Assembly: GCA_905216055.1 (NCBI GenBank)
Contig: CAJMSH010000001.1
Location: 248,001 to 312,000 of the forward strand
DNA from: an uncultured bacterium
GTDB lineage: Bacteria; Cyanobacteriota; Vampirovibrionia; Gastranaerophilales; Gastranaerophilaceae
Length of the DNA: 64,000 nt
Direction of reading: 5' to 3'
Shown here in pieces: positions 1 to 8,202 of the stretch (within the stretch, counting starts at the first letter, position 1; the number at the start of each line of letters is the position of its first letter). The notes under the pieces are model-generated. The model was not told the origin of the DNA and ran no database searches. It saw only the letters and a list, made by a program, of their open reading frames with translations. The translations under genes and the position numbers were made by a program.

Positions 1-575
1 GCAACCGTTAATCCGACTAAAAAGAATATTATAAAAACTGCCAAAAGCGTAATTCCGTAAGCCGCAATTACAACCCATAATCTTTTAATCAATAGCATAA
101 AATAATCTTTGGCATTAAATTTGTGGAAAAGTTTAAAAGCATCAGAATTTTCAAATTTATATGAAAAGCCTGCTTGAATCATAGTTAAAGGAATTGCTAG
201 TAATGTTTCAATACAAAATGCTTGATATTGATATTTTGAAAACACGCTAATCATACACAAAGGAATCATTATTAGAAAAATTATAAATGGTACTTTTTTA
301 GCAGCTATTTTTAGTACATTTATATCTGAATCAGGAATTTTTCTAGTGTGTAAAAATTCAGTTTCAAATCCGACAATGAAAAAGCTGAATAAAATAATTA
401 ATAAGGCAAGTCCTATCTCTAAGTATATTGTTGCATCGTTATAATATTGCTCTACAAGTGCCATATACCCATTAATTAAGCCTGCAATTCCGCATATTGA
501 AAATAAACATATTTGTCTTTGCAGTGCATTTTCACCTTTATATAAACAAGCTAATGCTTCACGCATTTTCGCCAT
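1..575 (-). CDS. DUF4013-like multi-pass membrane protein (partial)
   Basis: The reading frame stays open from an ATG at 575 to the left edge of the window, giving about 191 codons with the C-terminus missing. An AGGAAG ribosome-binding site lies just upstream, inside the end of the preceding gene, and the two overlap by 17 bases, so they are probably co-translated. The product has about five hydrophobic segments separated by short basic loops. A loop with FKLFHKFNAKDYF followed by a hydrophobic helix resembles a loop of the upstream gene product, so the two are probably paralogues of the DUF4013 type. No catalytic motif is visible and the function is unknown. A second in-frame ATG at 566 is possible but has the poorer ribosome-binding site. 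Confidence 0.7.
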   Translation of the reverse strand, partial: MAKMREALACLYKGENALQRQICLFSICGIAGLINGYMALVEQYYNDATIYLEIGLALLIILFSFFIVGFETEFLHTRKIPDSDINVLKIAAKKVPFIIFLIMIPLCMISVFSKYQYQAFCIETLLAIPLTMIQAGFSYKFENSDAFKLFHKFNAKDYFMLLIKRLWVVIAAYGITLLAVFIIFFLVGLTV

Positions 576-1341
576 TTTCTGTATCTTCCTTTCTAAAAAT
601 TGGTTTTATATCTCTATAATAAGAGTTTATTAATGAATATGGAAAAGCAAAGTACCAAGTAACAATTATAAAATACCCTGCAAGTGAATTCATTATAATA
701 TCCATAAAATAAAAATCATCAGTAATATACCCTATTTTGTCAATCCCGATAAGCCCTGCAATAGTATATATAAGTATGTATATTGCGGCAACTCCGACAG
801 TTGTCAAAATAAATAGAATAAGTTTGATATATAAGCTTTTGAAAGCAGGTTTTACAAATTTAAATAACAATAAAATATTTAAAAGCCCTTTTGCACTGAA
901 ATTTTCCGCATAAGCAAGGAATATATAATATACAAAAACCGCAAAGAATATTAATGGGAGGGTTACTACAAATGCTAGAGGCAATATATGAGTTACAATA
1001 TAAATTATTAAAGGTATAAAAAGAGCTATTAAAGCATAAATTCCCCATATAACATTTAATTTTATTACTCCCCAAAAAGCCTTAGGTTGAATTTCTTTGA
1101 GCTTTGGTAACATGCCGTTATTAATATTATTCATAGCGTTATATAGAAATTGCAAGCTATATGCGCCTACTATTATATTGAAAATAATATCAACAGGGTT
1201 TTGTCTTAGAGTAAAAGGATTTCCGCGTTTTATATCAATATAGCTTGAGGCAATTGTCCATATAACAGATATAACCAAAAGCCATATATGTGCTATTTTG
1301 TTTTCATAAACTTTTTTATAACTATCAATTAAACCGCTCAT
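559..1341 (-). CDS. DUF4013-like integral membrane protein
   Basis: This 260-residue protein has about six predicted membrane segments, beginning at residues 17-35 after a short cytoplasmic N-terminus and ending in a charged tail (RKEDTENGENA). It resembles the DUF4013 type of polytopic protein, with a basic loop (FKFVKPAFKSLYIK) leading into a membrane helix. It is the first gene of a minus-strand operon with the truncated paralogue at 1-575. The start is well supported by GAGGAG seven bases before the ATG and by a TTGCAA-16-TATAAT promoter. No enzymatic residues are visible. The family assignment rests on pattern resemblance only, and the physiological role is unknown. Confidence 0.7.
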   Translation of the reverse strand: MSGLIDSYKKVYENKIAHIWLLVISVIWTIASSYIDIKRGNPFTLRQNPVDIIFNIIVGAYSLQFLYNAMNNINNGMLPKLKEIQPKAFWGVIKLNVIWGIYALIALFIPLIIYIVTHILPLAFVVTLPLIFFAVFVYYIFLAYAENFSAKGLLNILLLFKFVKPAFKSLYIKLILFILTTVGVAAIYILIYTIAGLIGIDKIGYITDDFYFMDIIMNSLAGYFIIVTWYFAFPYSLINSYYRDIKPIFRKEDTENGENA

Positions 1342-1363
1342 TTATTCTCCTCATATAGTTCTT

Positions 1364-1391
1364 ATTATAGCAGTTATACATTTGATTGCAA
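1364..1391 (-). promoter_or_regulatory. Promoter of the DUF4013-like operon
   Basis: On the minus strand TTGCAA (1391-1386) and TATAAT (1369-1364) are separated by 16 bases, a close match to a housekeeping sigma-70 type promoter. The expected start lies about 16 bases before the ribosome-binding site of the gene ending at 559. The prfB promoter must lie in the same 78-base divergent gap. Confidence 0.65.
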
Positions 1392-1419
1392 CAATATTTT
1401 TTTATAGTAAGATTGATTT

Positions 1420-2506
1420 ATGGATATCGATATAAAACAGCGTTTTGGCGGGTTAAAAACCAGATTTGAAAAAATAAAGGAGTGTCTTTGACAAGGCTTC
1501 GTTAGTTAATGATTTAAGTAAATTGGAAGCTGAGATGCAAAGTCCTGAAGTTTGGGCTAATCAGAAAAAAGCCTCTGAATTAGGGGTAAAGATTAGGGAA
1601 ATAAAAGATAATATTGAATTTCTTGATAAGTGGCAAGCTGTAATAGAAGATGTTGAAACAGCATTTGAAATCGGAGATGAAAGTTTAATTTCAGAGATGA
1701 CGGTTCAACTTGATGAAATGTCTGTTGCATTAGATAAATTTGAAGTAAAACAGATGTTGAGCGGAGAATATGATGAGGCGGATGCAATTTTGTCAATAAA
1801 TTCAGGAGCAGGCGGAACTGATGCTCAAGATTGGGCAAGTATGCTTTTGAGAATGTATATGAGGTGGGCCGAAAGCAAAGATTGGAAAGTTGAGCTTTTA
1901 GATAAACTTGATGGTGATGAAGCAGGAATTAAATCAGCTACAATAAAAATTACGGGTCGATATGCCTACGGTTATGCAAAAGCAGAAAAAGGTGTTCACA
2001 GATTAGTTAGAATTTCGCCGTTCAATGCAAACGGGAAACGTCAAACAAGTTTTGCATCAGTTGAGGTTTGTCCGATATTAGAAGATTTTGAAAAAACAAT
2101 TACAATTCCGCCTGAGGATTTGGAAATTGATACAATGCGTTCAGGCGGCGCAGGCGGTCAGAACGTAAACAAAGTTGAAACAGCTGTCAGAATTCTCCAT
2201 AAACCGACAGGAATTGTTGTTAAATGTCAACAGGAACGTTCACAGCTTCAAAATAAAGAAAATGCGATGCAAATTCTTGCTGCAAAACTTCTTGCAATTC
2301 GTCAAGCAGAGCATGAAAAGAAATTAGCAGAATTGAAGGGTGAAAACGCTGATATAAATTTTGGATCACAAATACGTTCTTATGTCTTTCATCCTTATAA
2401 AATGGTTAAGGATCACAGAACAAATTATGAAACTTCAAATGTTGATGCCGTAATGGATGGCGATTTGGACGGATTTATTGAAGCATATTTAAGGTCTAAC
2501 CATTAA
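1420..2506 (+). CDS. prfB: Peptide chain release factor 2, with programmed +1 frameshift
   Basis: RF2 recognises UAA and UGA stop codons and triggers hydrolysis of peptidyl-tRNA. The gene starts at ATG 1420 and runs 23 codons to an in-frame TGA at 1489-1491. A +1 shift there continues as GAC AAG GCT into the long frame ending at 2506, for about 361 residues in total, close to the usual 365. The diagnostic RF2 tripeptide SPF (in RISPFNANG) and the catalytic GGQ loop (SGGAGGQNVNKVE) are both present. An in-frame stop at 1414 rules out a longer start, and no strong ribosome-binding site precedes the ATG. The region after 1523 alone would lack the first 34 residues, so annotating from there would be wrong. 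Confidence 0.97.
1476..1492 (+). promoter_or_regulatory. prfB programmed +1 frameshift site
   Basis: An internal Shine-Dalgarno-like AAAGGAG (1476-1482) is followed by TGT, then the slippery CTT and the TGA C context (1486-1492). Spacing and order match the well-studied bacterial prfB autoregulatory site. When RF2 is scarce the ribosome pauses at UGA and slips forward one base, making full-length RF2. Confidence 0.96.
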
Positions 2507-2516
2507 GAAATTTATT

Positions 2517-3134
2517 TTAATCAAGTTTTGTCCCGTGTAAATCAGTTCCGCCTGTTTTTATAAGGTTGTATTTATTTGCAATTCTTTCAACTTCTTTTGC
2601 AGTATGAAATTTTATTATTCCTCTGTGGCGTTTATAGGGGTAATAAACTTCTATTCCGTCAAGTCCGTATGAAATTAGCTTTTTTACAAAACTTTCAAGA
2701 TTTATTGCCCAGCAGCAGGCAGGGTGTGCTAAAACTGCTATACCGCCTGCATTATGAATTGCTTTGATAAGCTTTTTGATATCGCGTTTTGCAAAAATTC
2801 TTATAATATCCAATTCTGTTTCTTTTTTATCTTTTGCGCAGAAGGATAAAAGTTCTTCGTTATTTATATCAATTCCATAGGCTAGTAAGTGCATAAAAAC
2901 ATAACCGCACCAGACATCAAATTCAATTCCCGGAAGGATAATGTCATCTTTTAAAATTTCAGTTTGCTTGTATGCTTCTAATGTGTTGTGGTCGCAAAAT
3001 GAAATTTTTTTATATCCGAGTTTGTGTGCTTGTTGTAAAATCTCGGTTACATTTCCTTTTCCGTCTGAAAAGGTTGAGTGTAAATGTAAGTTAACTTTAT
3101 TATTTAAAAAATCTTCTTTTGTGTATTTTTCCAT
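2517..3134 (-). CDS. PHP-domain metal-dependent phosphoesterase
   Basis: The 205-residue product is a stand-alone PHP domain. It contains the N-terminal metal-binding HLHSTFSDG box near residues 17-25, the second box SFCDHNT, GIEFD in the middle, the VLAHPA box around residues 133-138, and the C-terminal GGTDLHG box. These are the metal ligands expected of an active trinuclear PHP enzyme related to YciV/RNase AM or nucleotide phosphoesterases. The substrate cannot be told from sequence. I start it at ATG 3134; an eight-codon extension from a TTG at 3158 is possible but would overlap a TATAAT box at 3148-3153. It converges on prfB with a ten-base gap. Confidence 0.9.
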   Translation of the reverse strand: MEKYTKEDFLNNKVNLHLHSTFSDGKGNVTEILQQAHKLGYKKISFCDHNTLEAYKQTEILKDDIILPGIEFDVWCGYVFMHLLAYGIDINNEELLSFCAKDKKETELDIIRIFAKRDIKKLIKAIHNAGGIAVLAHPACCWAINLESFVKKLISYGLDGIEVYYPYKRHRGIIKFHTAKEVERIANKYNLIKTGGTDLHGTKLD

Positions 3135-3189
3135 ATTTGTAATAAAATTATTATACAATAAAAATTTTCAAATATTAAACAGGAGAGTT

Positions 3190-4191
3190 ATGGGAAAAGA
3201 GGATAAAAGCATTTGGGCTGTATTTTTTGAAGGTATTAAAATTTATGCTTTAAATATTCATAAATTTTTCTTATATATGCTGTTCCCTGTTTTAGGGCAA
3301 TTAGTTGGTTTGTTTTTAATTTTTGGTGTTACTTATTGGTACACTACAAATTTTCAGGATTTGGCAGTTAAATTCCCTGCTTTGAATGATATTTCAGCAA
3401 TGCTTATTTGTATAATCCTTTCGGTTATCCCAGGGTTATTGATTTGGGCAAGAGCATTTTGGGATTATCTTGTATCTTACGGTGCCTTAAATTCAATGAC
3501 TGATGGGTATTTGAATACGGGAAGAGTATATGATTTCAGGGCTCATAATTCTGTTGTTACAAAGAAAACTTTTTCATTCATTATATTATGGTTCTTGTTT
3601 AGTATTTTTACCATAATTTCCGTAATCCCTGTATTTTGGATAATCGGTTTTGTGTTCTTTATATATTTTATTTTAATTTTCCAAGTATTCACATTTGAAA
3701 ACGGTTTGTCACCTATCGGGTATTTTAGAAGAAGCTTACAGCTTGTCAAAGGTAATTTTGCAAGAACATTTTTATTAATGGCATTTCTTGTGATTTTTAC
3801 TTATTATCTTTTGACTTCAGGGTTAGGAGTGTTATTTGACGCTTTGGATTTAACTAAAAATTGTGCAAAGGTTTTTGAAACTTGGGCTTATACTTTGCCT
3901 GTTGAGTATCTTGAAAAATATGGAATTACTCCTGCAATAATTGGTCAGGAAGTTGTGAAGCAGATTATATTTTTTGTGGTTGTCGGTTTTACTCTTCCTT
4001 TAAGAAGTATTTGCTGGACATTGTGGTATAACAATCTTGCATCTGATGATGTTCCTGCTGAAAGTGCAAAACCTCGTTATAAGAGAAAATCTGCACCTAA
4101 AAAGACAGTTGCAAAAACTTTTAAAATTGAAAAACGCGGAATAGATCCTGAAATTATCAGACGTGCAAGAATGGATGATGATGAGTATTAA
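3190..4191 (+). CDS. Polytopic membrane protein with basic cytoplasmic tail
   Basis: The start at 3190 is set by an ideal AGGAGAG four bases before the ATG; the open frame upstream lies inside the divergent PHP gene and is not coding. The 333-residue product has about six hydrophobic segments. A central SPIGYFRRSLQLVKGNF loop resembles the loop found in DUF975/GPDPase-membrane-type proteins. The C-terminus is a lysine/arginine-rich soluble tail of about 60 residues (KPRYKRKSAPKKTV) ending in an acidic DDDEY. It is followed two bases later by a zinc-ribbon protein and then rph. Function unknown; it may bind nucleic acid or lipid head groups through the tail, but that is a guess. Confidence 0.75.
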   Translation: MGKEDKSIWAVFFEGIKIYALNIHKFFLYMLFPVLGQLVGLFLIFGVTYWYTTNFQDLAVKFPALNDISAMLICIILSVIPGLLIWARAFWDYLVSYGALNSMTDGYLNTGRVYDFRAHNSVVTKKTFSFIILWFLFSIFTIISVIPVFWIIGFVFFIYFILIFQVFTFENGLSPIGYFRRSLQLVKGNFARTFLLMAFLVIFTYYLLTSGLGVLFDALDLTKNCAKVFETWAYTLPVEYLEKYGITPAIIGQEVVKQIIFFVVVGFTLPLRSICWTLWYNNLASDDVPAESAKPRYKRKSAPKKTVAKTFKIEKRGIDPEIIRRARMDDDEY

Positions 4192-4193
4192 AA

Positions 4194-4421
4194 ATGTTTA
4201 TATGCAAAAATTGTAAATCTGTTGATAAATTTGAATTAATGTTTTCACCTGATTATCGTGGCGAAAAGAAGTTTTCGCAAGAATATAACAAGGATGGAGA
4301 TATTGAAATTACTGTTGACGGGTATAAATTTATTCCCGATTTGCAATTTATGAATGATCATGCTGTTTGCAAATATTGCGGACAGATTTATATGTGGGAT
4401 TATGAAGGTAAGCATAATTGA
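4194..4421 (+). CDS. Small zinc-ribbon protein
   Basis: This 75-residue protein has two CxxC knuckles, C4-x2-C7 near the N-terminus and a CKYCG pair about 50 residues later, the arrangement of a zinc ribbon. Between them lies an acidic beta-rich stretch. It sits two bases after the membrane-protein gene and 13 bases before rph, so all three are probably one transcript. No closer family is recognised. Confidence 0.65.
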   Translation: MFICKNCKSVDKFELMFSPDYRGEKKFSQEYNKDGDIEITVDGYKFIPDLQFMNDHAVCKYCGQIYMWDYEGKHN

Positions 4422-4434
4422 AAGGATAAATCTT

Positions 4435-5139
4435 ATGAAAAGAGAAGGCAGAGCAAATAACGAAACAAGAGAAATTAAATTTATAAAAGATTATACAAAA
4501 CACGCACTCGGTTCAGTGCTTGTTGAATTTGGCGATACAAAAGTAATTACAACCGCATCTGTTGAAGAAGGAAAACCAAAATGGATGGACAAAGATGACA
4601 AAAGAGGCTGGGTAACTGCTGAATATTCTCTATTGCCTTCTGCTCCAAATACAAGATGCCAAAGAGAAAGAACAAAAATATCAGGAAGAACTCAGGAAAT
4701 TCAAAGATTAATCGGCAGAAGCCTTAGAGCTTGCGTTGATTTAGAAAAAATGTCTGATTTAACGATTACAATAGATGCTGATGTAATTCAAGCAGATGGC
4801 GGAACAAGGACTGCATCTATTTGTGGCGGGTTTTTAGCTTTGAGAATTGCAGTTGAAAAGTTGTTGGCAAACGGTACATTAAAAGAAAATCCGATAATTG
4901 AACCGATAGGAGCTATTTCAGCAGGTATTGTTGATGGAGAAGTTAGACTTGATTTGGATTATCAAGAAGATTCTCATGCTCAAGTTGACAGTAATATAGT
5001 TTTGACAAAGAGTGGTAAAATTATAGAATTTCAGACTACTGCAGAAGGAGAACCTTATGAGCAGTCAGAAATGATTAAGATTTTTAACATTGCAAAAGAA
5101 GGAATTGATAAAATAGTTGCGATGTATGATTTAATTTAG
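4435..5139 (+). CDS. rph: Ribonuclease PH
   Basis: RNase PH trims tRNA 3' ends by phosphorolysis and works as a hexamer. The 234-residue product has the family length and landmarks: the N-terminal GRANNETREIKF, the GDTKVITTASVE strand, the basic RCQRERTKISGRTQEIQRLIGRS region, the DADVIQADGGTRTASI phosphate-binding segment and the C-terminal FQTTAEGEPY. The start at 4435 is chosen because AAAGGA lies eight bases upstream; the in-frame extension to 4354 overlaps the zinc-ribbon gene in another frame and has no family similarity. Confidence 0.97.
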   Translation: MKREGRANNETREIKFIKDYTKHALGSVLVEFGDTKVITTASVEEGKPKWMDKDDKRGWVTAEYSLLPSAPNTRCQRERTKISGRTQEIQRLIGRSLRACVDLEKMSDLTITIDADVIQADGGTRTASICGGFLALRIAVEKLLANGTLKENPIIEPIGAISAGIVDGEVRLDLDYQEDSHAQVDSNIVLTKSGKIIEFQTTAEGEPYEQSEMIKIFNIAKEGIDKIVAMYDLI

Positions 5140-5145
5140 TATAAT
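5117..5145 (+). promoter_or_regulatory. Promoter for the small secreted protein pair
   Basis: TTGCGA (5117-5122) and TATAAT (5140-5145) are separated by 17 bases, the -10 box overlapping the last base-pairs after the rph stop. The expected start is near 5152, shortly before the AAGGAGAG ribosome-binding site of the gene at 5174. Confidence 0.6.
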
Positions 5146-5173
5146 GTTCAAGTAGCAAAAAGGAGAGTTTATT

Positions 5174-5482
5174 ATGATAAAAAAATTATTGGTTGCATCA
5201 TTATGTTTGGTTATTAGCGCTGGCGCAATTGCTTATGCTGCAGATTCTGGATCTACTACTTATACAGAAAAATTTATTCAAAAACATACACAAAAACTTG
5301 TAGATACTGAAAAACAATTACAAAAAGATCAACAAGCAAGAGAAGAAGCTCGAGCTCAAAGAAAAGAAGAACTTCAAAAGAAAATAGAAGCAAATCAAAA
5401 AGCAAGAGAAGATGCAGCAAAAGCTAGAAAACAAAAATATGAACAGAAAAAAGAATTGTGGAATCAATTAATTTCTGAATAA
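5174..5482 (+). CDS. Small secreted coiled-coil protein (E/K/Q-rich)
   Basis: The 102-residue precursor starts with a signal peptide (MIKKLLVASLCLVISAG, cleavage likely after AYA at residue 22). The mature part is almost wholly charged and alanine/glutamine-rich with repeated KEELQKKIEANQKAREDA-type heptads, which predicts one long helical coiled coil. The ribosome-binding site AAGGAGAG lies seven bases before the ATG. It is followed 13 bases later by a similar but more basic protein, and the two probably form a bicistronic unit closed by a terminator at 5841. The family is not recognised. A periplasmic or envelope-associated structural role is possible. Confidence 0.7.
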   Translation: MIKKLLVASLCLVISAGAIAYAADSGSTTYTEKFIQKHTQKLVDTEKQLQKDQQAREEARAQRKEELQKKIEANQKAREDAAKARKQKYEQKKELWNQLISE

Positions 5483-5495
5483 GGAGAAAGATTTT

Positions 5496-5822
5496 ATGAA
5501 GAAAAAATTAACAGTTTTACTTGCTATTGCAGTAATGTCTATGTCTTCTGTTTATGCTGCAGAAACTCAAGGTCCTATTTCAAGATGGCTTGATAATATG
5601 ACAGGTACTGTTGCTCAAAAAGAGCAAAAAGCTCATCAAAAATCTGTTGAACGCCAACAAAAATTAGCTCAAAAGAAAAAAGCAAGAGAACAAAAGCTTG
5701 CAAAGAAAAGAGCTAAGGCAAAACAAAAACAGTTGGAAAGACAGAAAAAAGCTCAAGAGCGTAAGAACAAAGTTCAAAAGAAGAAAAGCTTGATTAAAGA
5801 ATTGTTCTCAAAAGAAGATTAA
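5496..5822 (+). CDS. Small secreted, strongly basic helical protein
   Basis: This 108-residue protein has a signal peptide (MKKKLTVLLAIAVMSMSS, likely cleaved after VYA). The mature chain, from about residue 40 on, is a run of lysine, glutamine, arginine and alanine (QKKAREQKLAKKRAKAKQ) ending in LIKELFSKED. It looks like a diverged duplicate of the gene at 5174, but with a large net positive charge where that one is mixed. A GGAGAAAG ribosome-binding site lies directly upstream. Such composition could favour binding to acidic polymers such as cell-wall glycans or DNA, but this is inference. Confidence 0.7.
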   Translation: MKKKLTVLLAIAVMSMSSVYAAETQGPISRWLDNMTGTVAQKEQKAHQKSVERQQKLAQKKKAREQKLAKKRAKAKQKQLERQKKAQERKNKVQKKKSLIKELFSKED

Positions 5823-5840
5823 GTTTAATTTAAAAGAAAA

Positions 5841-5870
5841 GAGCCGTCTTATTTAAAAGGCGGCTTTTTT
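5841..5870 (+). terminator. Rho-independent terminator
   Basis: AGCCGTCTT and AAGGCGGCT form a nine-pair stem (one G-T pair) around an ATTTA-type loop, followed by TTTTTT. It closes the small secreted protein operon before ilvB. Confidence 0.85.
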
Positions 5871-5922
5871 GCATTTAAAGTTTAACTGTGCTAAACTAAT
5901 ACAATAATGGAGTTATAGTATT

Positions 5923-7557
5923 ATGCCTGCAATAACAACAAAAACTCTGACAGGGGCTCAAATAGTTTTAAAAACATTGAACAAGCTTGGAATTGATACT
6001 ATTTTCGGATACCCAGGCGGAATTGTTTTGAATGTTTATGATGAATTAAGCAGACAAAATGCTATAAAACATTATCTGGTAAGACATGAACAAGCTGCAG
6101 TTCATGCTGCTGAAGGTTATGCAAGAGTTAGCGGCAAATGTGGAGCTGTTATTGTTACATCAGGTCCCGGTGCTACAAATGTTGTGACAGGTCTTGCAAA
6201 TGCTTATCTTGACGGATATCCGCTTATTGTAATTACAGGGCAGGTTTTGTCTGAACTTTTACATCAGGATGCGTTTCAAGAAGTTGATATTATTGATATT
6301 ACAAAATCCTGCACTAAGAAAAATTATCAGGTAAAAAGTGTTTGTGATTTAGAAAAAACTCTTACAGATGCTTATAATTGTGCAATGTCAGGTAGACAAG
6401 GTCCTGTTCTTGTTGATATTACAAAAAATGTTTTTACAGAATGTTTAGAATTTAGTGACGATATTTCTGTAAATATTAGTAAACCGGCAATTAATAAAGC
6501 TGATGTGAAAGTCGCTTTGGATATGATTTTACAAGCTAAAAAGCCTTTGATAATATCAGGTGGCGGTGTTGTTCAATCAGGTGCTTCAAATGAAATTTTT
6601 GATTTTGCAAAAATATTAAATATTCCTGTTGTTTCAACGATGATGGGGCTTGGAACTTTTCCTGAAGATGATGAAAATTTTATCGGTATGATAGGAATTT
6701 TTGGTCATCCTGCTGCAAATAAGATTGTAAGAGATGCTGATTTGATTTTTGCTGTCGGTACAAGGTTTAATGATAGGATTAGATGCTGTTTCCCAAATAA
6801 TGAACTTGGAATGAAACTTATTCATCTTGATATTGATGAAAAAGAAATTTCAAGAATTATTCCTGCAGAACTTGGAATTAAAGGTGATGCTAAAGAAGTT
6901 TTGAGTTTAATGATTGAAGATATCAAATCTTGTAATGTAAATAGAAATTCTGATTGGTTAAATGAGGCAATAAGCTTTAAAACAAATTGTTTGAAGCCGT
7001 TAAAAAGATCCTCTCAAATGCATTCATTTGAGGTTATGCAAAAAATTTATGAATGTATAAAAGATAAAAATTTGGCTATAACAACAGAAGTTGGACAACA
7101 TCAGGTTTGGGCAGCAAGATATTTAAAATTTAATTCACCTAGAAGATTTATAACTTCTGGCGGATTAGGTACTATGGGATTTGGCTTTCCTGCTGCTATC
7201 GGAGCATCTGTTGCTTTTGAAAATCAGCCTGTCGTTTGTATAGCTGGTGATGGGTCTTTTCAGATGAATTTGCAAGAACTTGCTGTTTGTATGGATTACA
7301 AATTGCCTGTAAAAATATTTATTTTGGATAACGGTTATCTTGGAATGGTTAGACAATTTCAGGAAAAAGCTTGTGATAAGAGATATTTTGCAACAAAAAT
7401 TTCAAATCCTGATTTTATAAAATTAGCTCAAAGTTATGGCGCAAATGGAGTTAGAGTAGAGCGTATTGAAGATATTAAAGATGCAATAGATAAAGCTTTT
7501 TCATTTGACGGGCCTTTTATTGTAGATTTTGTTATCGAACCTATGGAGTTGTTATAA
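5923..7557 (+). CDS. ilvB: Acetolactate synthase, catalytic subunit
   Basis: This thiamine-diphosphate enzyme condenses two pyruvates, or pyruvate with 2-ketobutyrate, in the first common step of valine, leucine and isoleucine synthesis. The 544-residue product has the family layout: N-terminal TPP pyrimidine domain with the catalytic glutamate in LVRHEQAAVHAAEGYAR, the GPGATN loop, an FAD-type middle domain, and a C-terminal TPP domain with GDGSFQMNLQEL (the GDG...N metal motif). The start is ATG 5923 at the family N-terminus. No ilvN regulatory subunit follows; the next gene is an unrelated pilin-like protein. ilvC (19760) and ilvE (38343) lie elsewhere in the window, so the pathway genes are scattered. 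Confidence 0.93.
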   Translation: MPAITTKTLTGAQIVLKTLNKLGIDTIFGYPGGIVLNVYDELSRQNAIKHYLVRHEQAAVHAAEGYARVSGKCGAVIVTSGPGATNVVTGLANAYLDGYPLIVITGQVLSELLHQDAFQEVDIIDITKSCTKKNYQVKSVCDLEKTLTDAYNCAMSGRQGPVLVDITKNVFTECLEFSDDISVNISKPAINKADVKVALDMILQAKKPLIISGGGVVQSGASNEIFDFAKILNIPVVSTMMGLGTFPEDDENFIGMIGIFGHPAANKIVRDADLIFAVGTRFNDRIRCCFPNNELGMKLIHLDIDEKEISRIIPAELGIKGDAKEVLSLMIEDIKSCNVNRNSDWLNEAISFKTNCLKPLKRSSQMHSFEVMQKIYECIKDKNLAITTEVGQHQVWAARYLKFNSPRRFITSGGLGTMGFGFPAAIGASVAFENQPVVCIAGDGSFQMNLQELAVCMDYKLPVKIFILDNGYLGMVRQFQEKACDKRYFATKISNPDFIKLAQSYGANGVRVERIEDIKDAIDKAFSFDGPFIVDFVIEPMELL

Positions 7558-7564
7558 GTTAATT

Positions 7565-8191
7565 ATGGCAGATAAAAAACGTATTTTAATTATGACAGGT
7601 TTATATTTAATTGCGATTTTATTTGTATCAGTTTGGTATACTTGTAAACTGATTGATAAAGCTGCAGTTATTTCTTTTAAGAAGTTATATTCAGAATATT
7701 CTCAGGCTTTGTTAACTACTGTTTATGAAATGGGCGGAGATACAGGCTGTTATTATGGTTCATCCAAAGGTGTTGTAAGTGATTTTTCAGGTTGTGACAG
7801 GTTTTATAAAACTTTTGCTACTAATTTGAAGGTCGTAAAATATTGCAAAAATAACGCTTTAGCTCAAAATTGTATTCCTGTTTATAAAAAATATTCTACG
7901 AAAGCTAATTGTGCAGGCTTTTCAGAAAATATGATGAACAGATATAATCAGGCTTTTGTTATGAATGATAAAACAAGTCTTGTTGTATTTAATATGCCTG
8001 AAAATTCTCCAAAGCCTATATTCGCTGTTGATAGTAACGGTTTTTTAAATCCTAATAAAAGCGGACATGATTTTTTTAGTATTGTAATAATGAAAAGCGC
8101 AAGGGGTAATTATTATTTTCATCCAAATGTTGTTTACTGTTTGCCTGTTGATGGTGGCGGAATTAAAAATATTCAAGATGTTTATAAATAG
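7565..8191 (+). CDS. Membrane-anchored pilin-like protein without a prepilin leader
   Basis: The 208-residue protein begins with one hydrophobic segment (residues 8-25) preceded by MADKKR, and lacks the FTLAE prepilin cleavage box. Its body nevertheless follows the pilin paralogues here: KLYSEYSQALLTTVYE matches the KVYSEL-type helix after the pilin transmembrane stretch, and AVDSNGFLNPNKSGHDFF matches the D-x-NG...PN..GRD-F box. Seven or eight cysteines are spread along the ectodomain. It starts eight bases after ilvB without a good ribosome-binding site, so it may depend on translational coupling. I read it as a pilin-derived surface protein anchored by an uncleaved helix; the role is unknown. 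Confidence 0.6.
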   Translation: MADKKRILIMTGLYLIAILFVSVWYTCKLIDKAAVISFKKLYSEYSQALLTTVYEMGGDTGCYYGSSKGVVSDFSGCDRFYKTFATNLKVVKYCKNNALAQNCIPVYKKYSTKANCAGFSENMMNRYNQAFVMNDKTSLVVFNMPENSPKPIFAVDSNGFLNPNKSGHDFFSIVIMKSARGNYYFHPNVVYCLPVDGGGIKNIQDVYK

Positions 8192-8202
8192 ATTGCTTAT
8201 TT

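Noticed and set aside
2941..3189. Open frame upstream of the membrane protein at 3190 that would add 83 residues.
   Set aside because: It lies antisense to the PHP gene, and the AGGAGAG site fixes the start at 3190.
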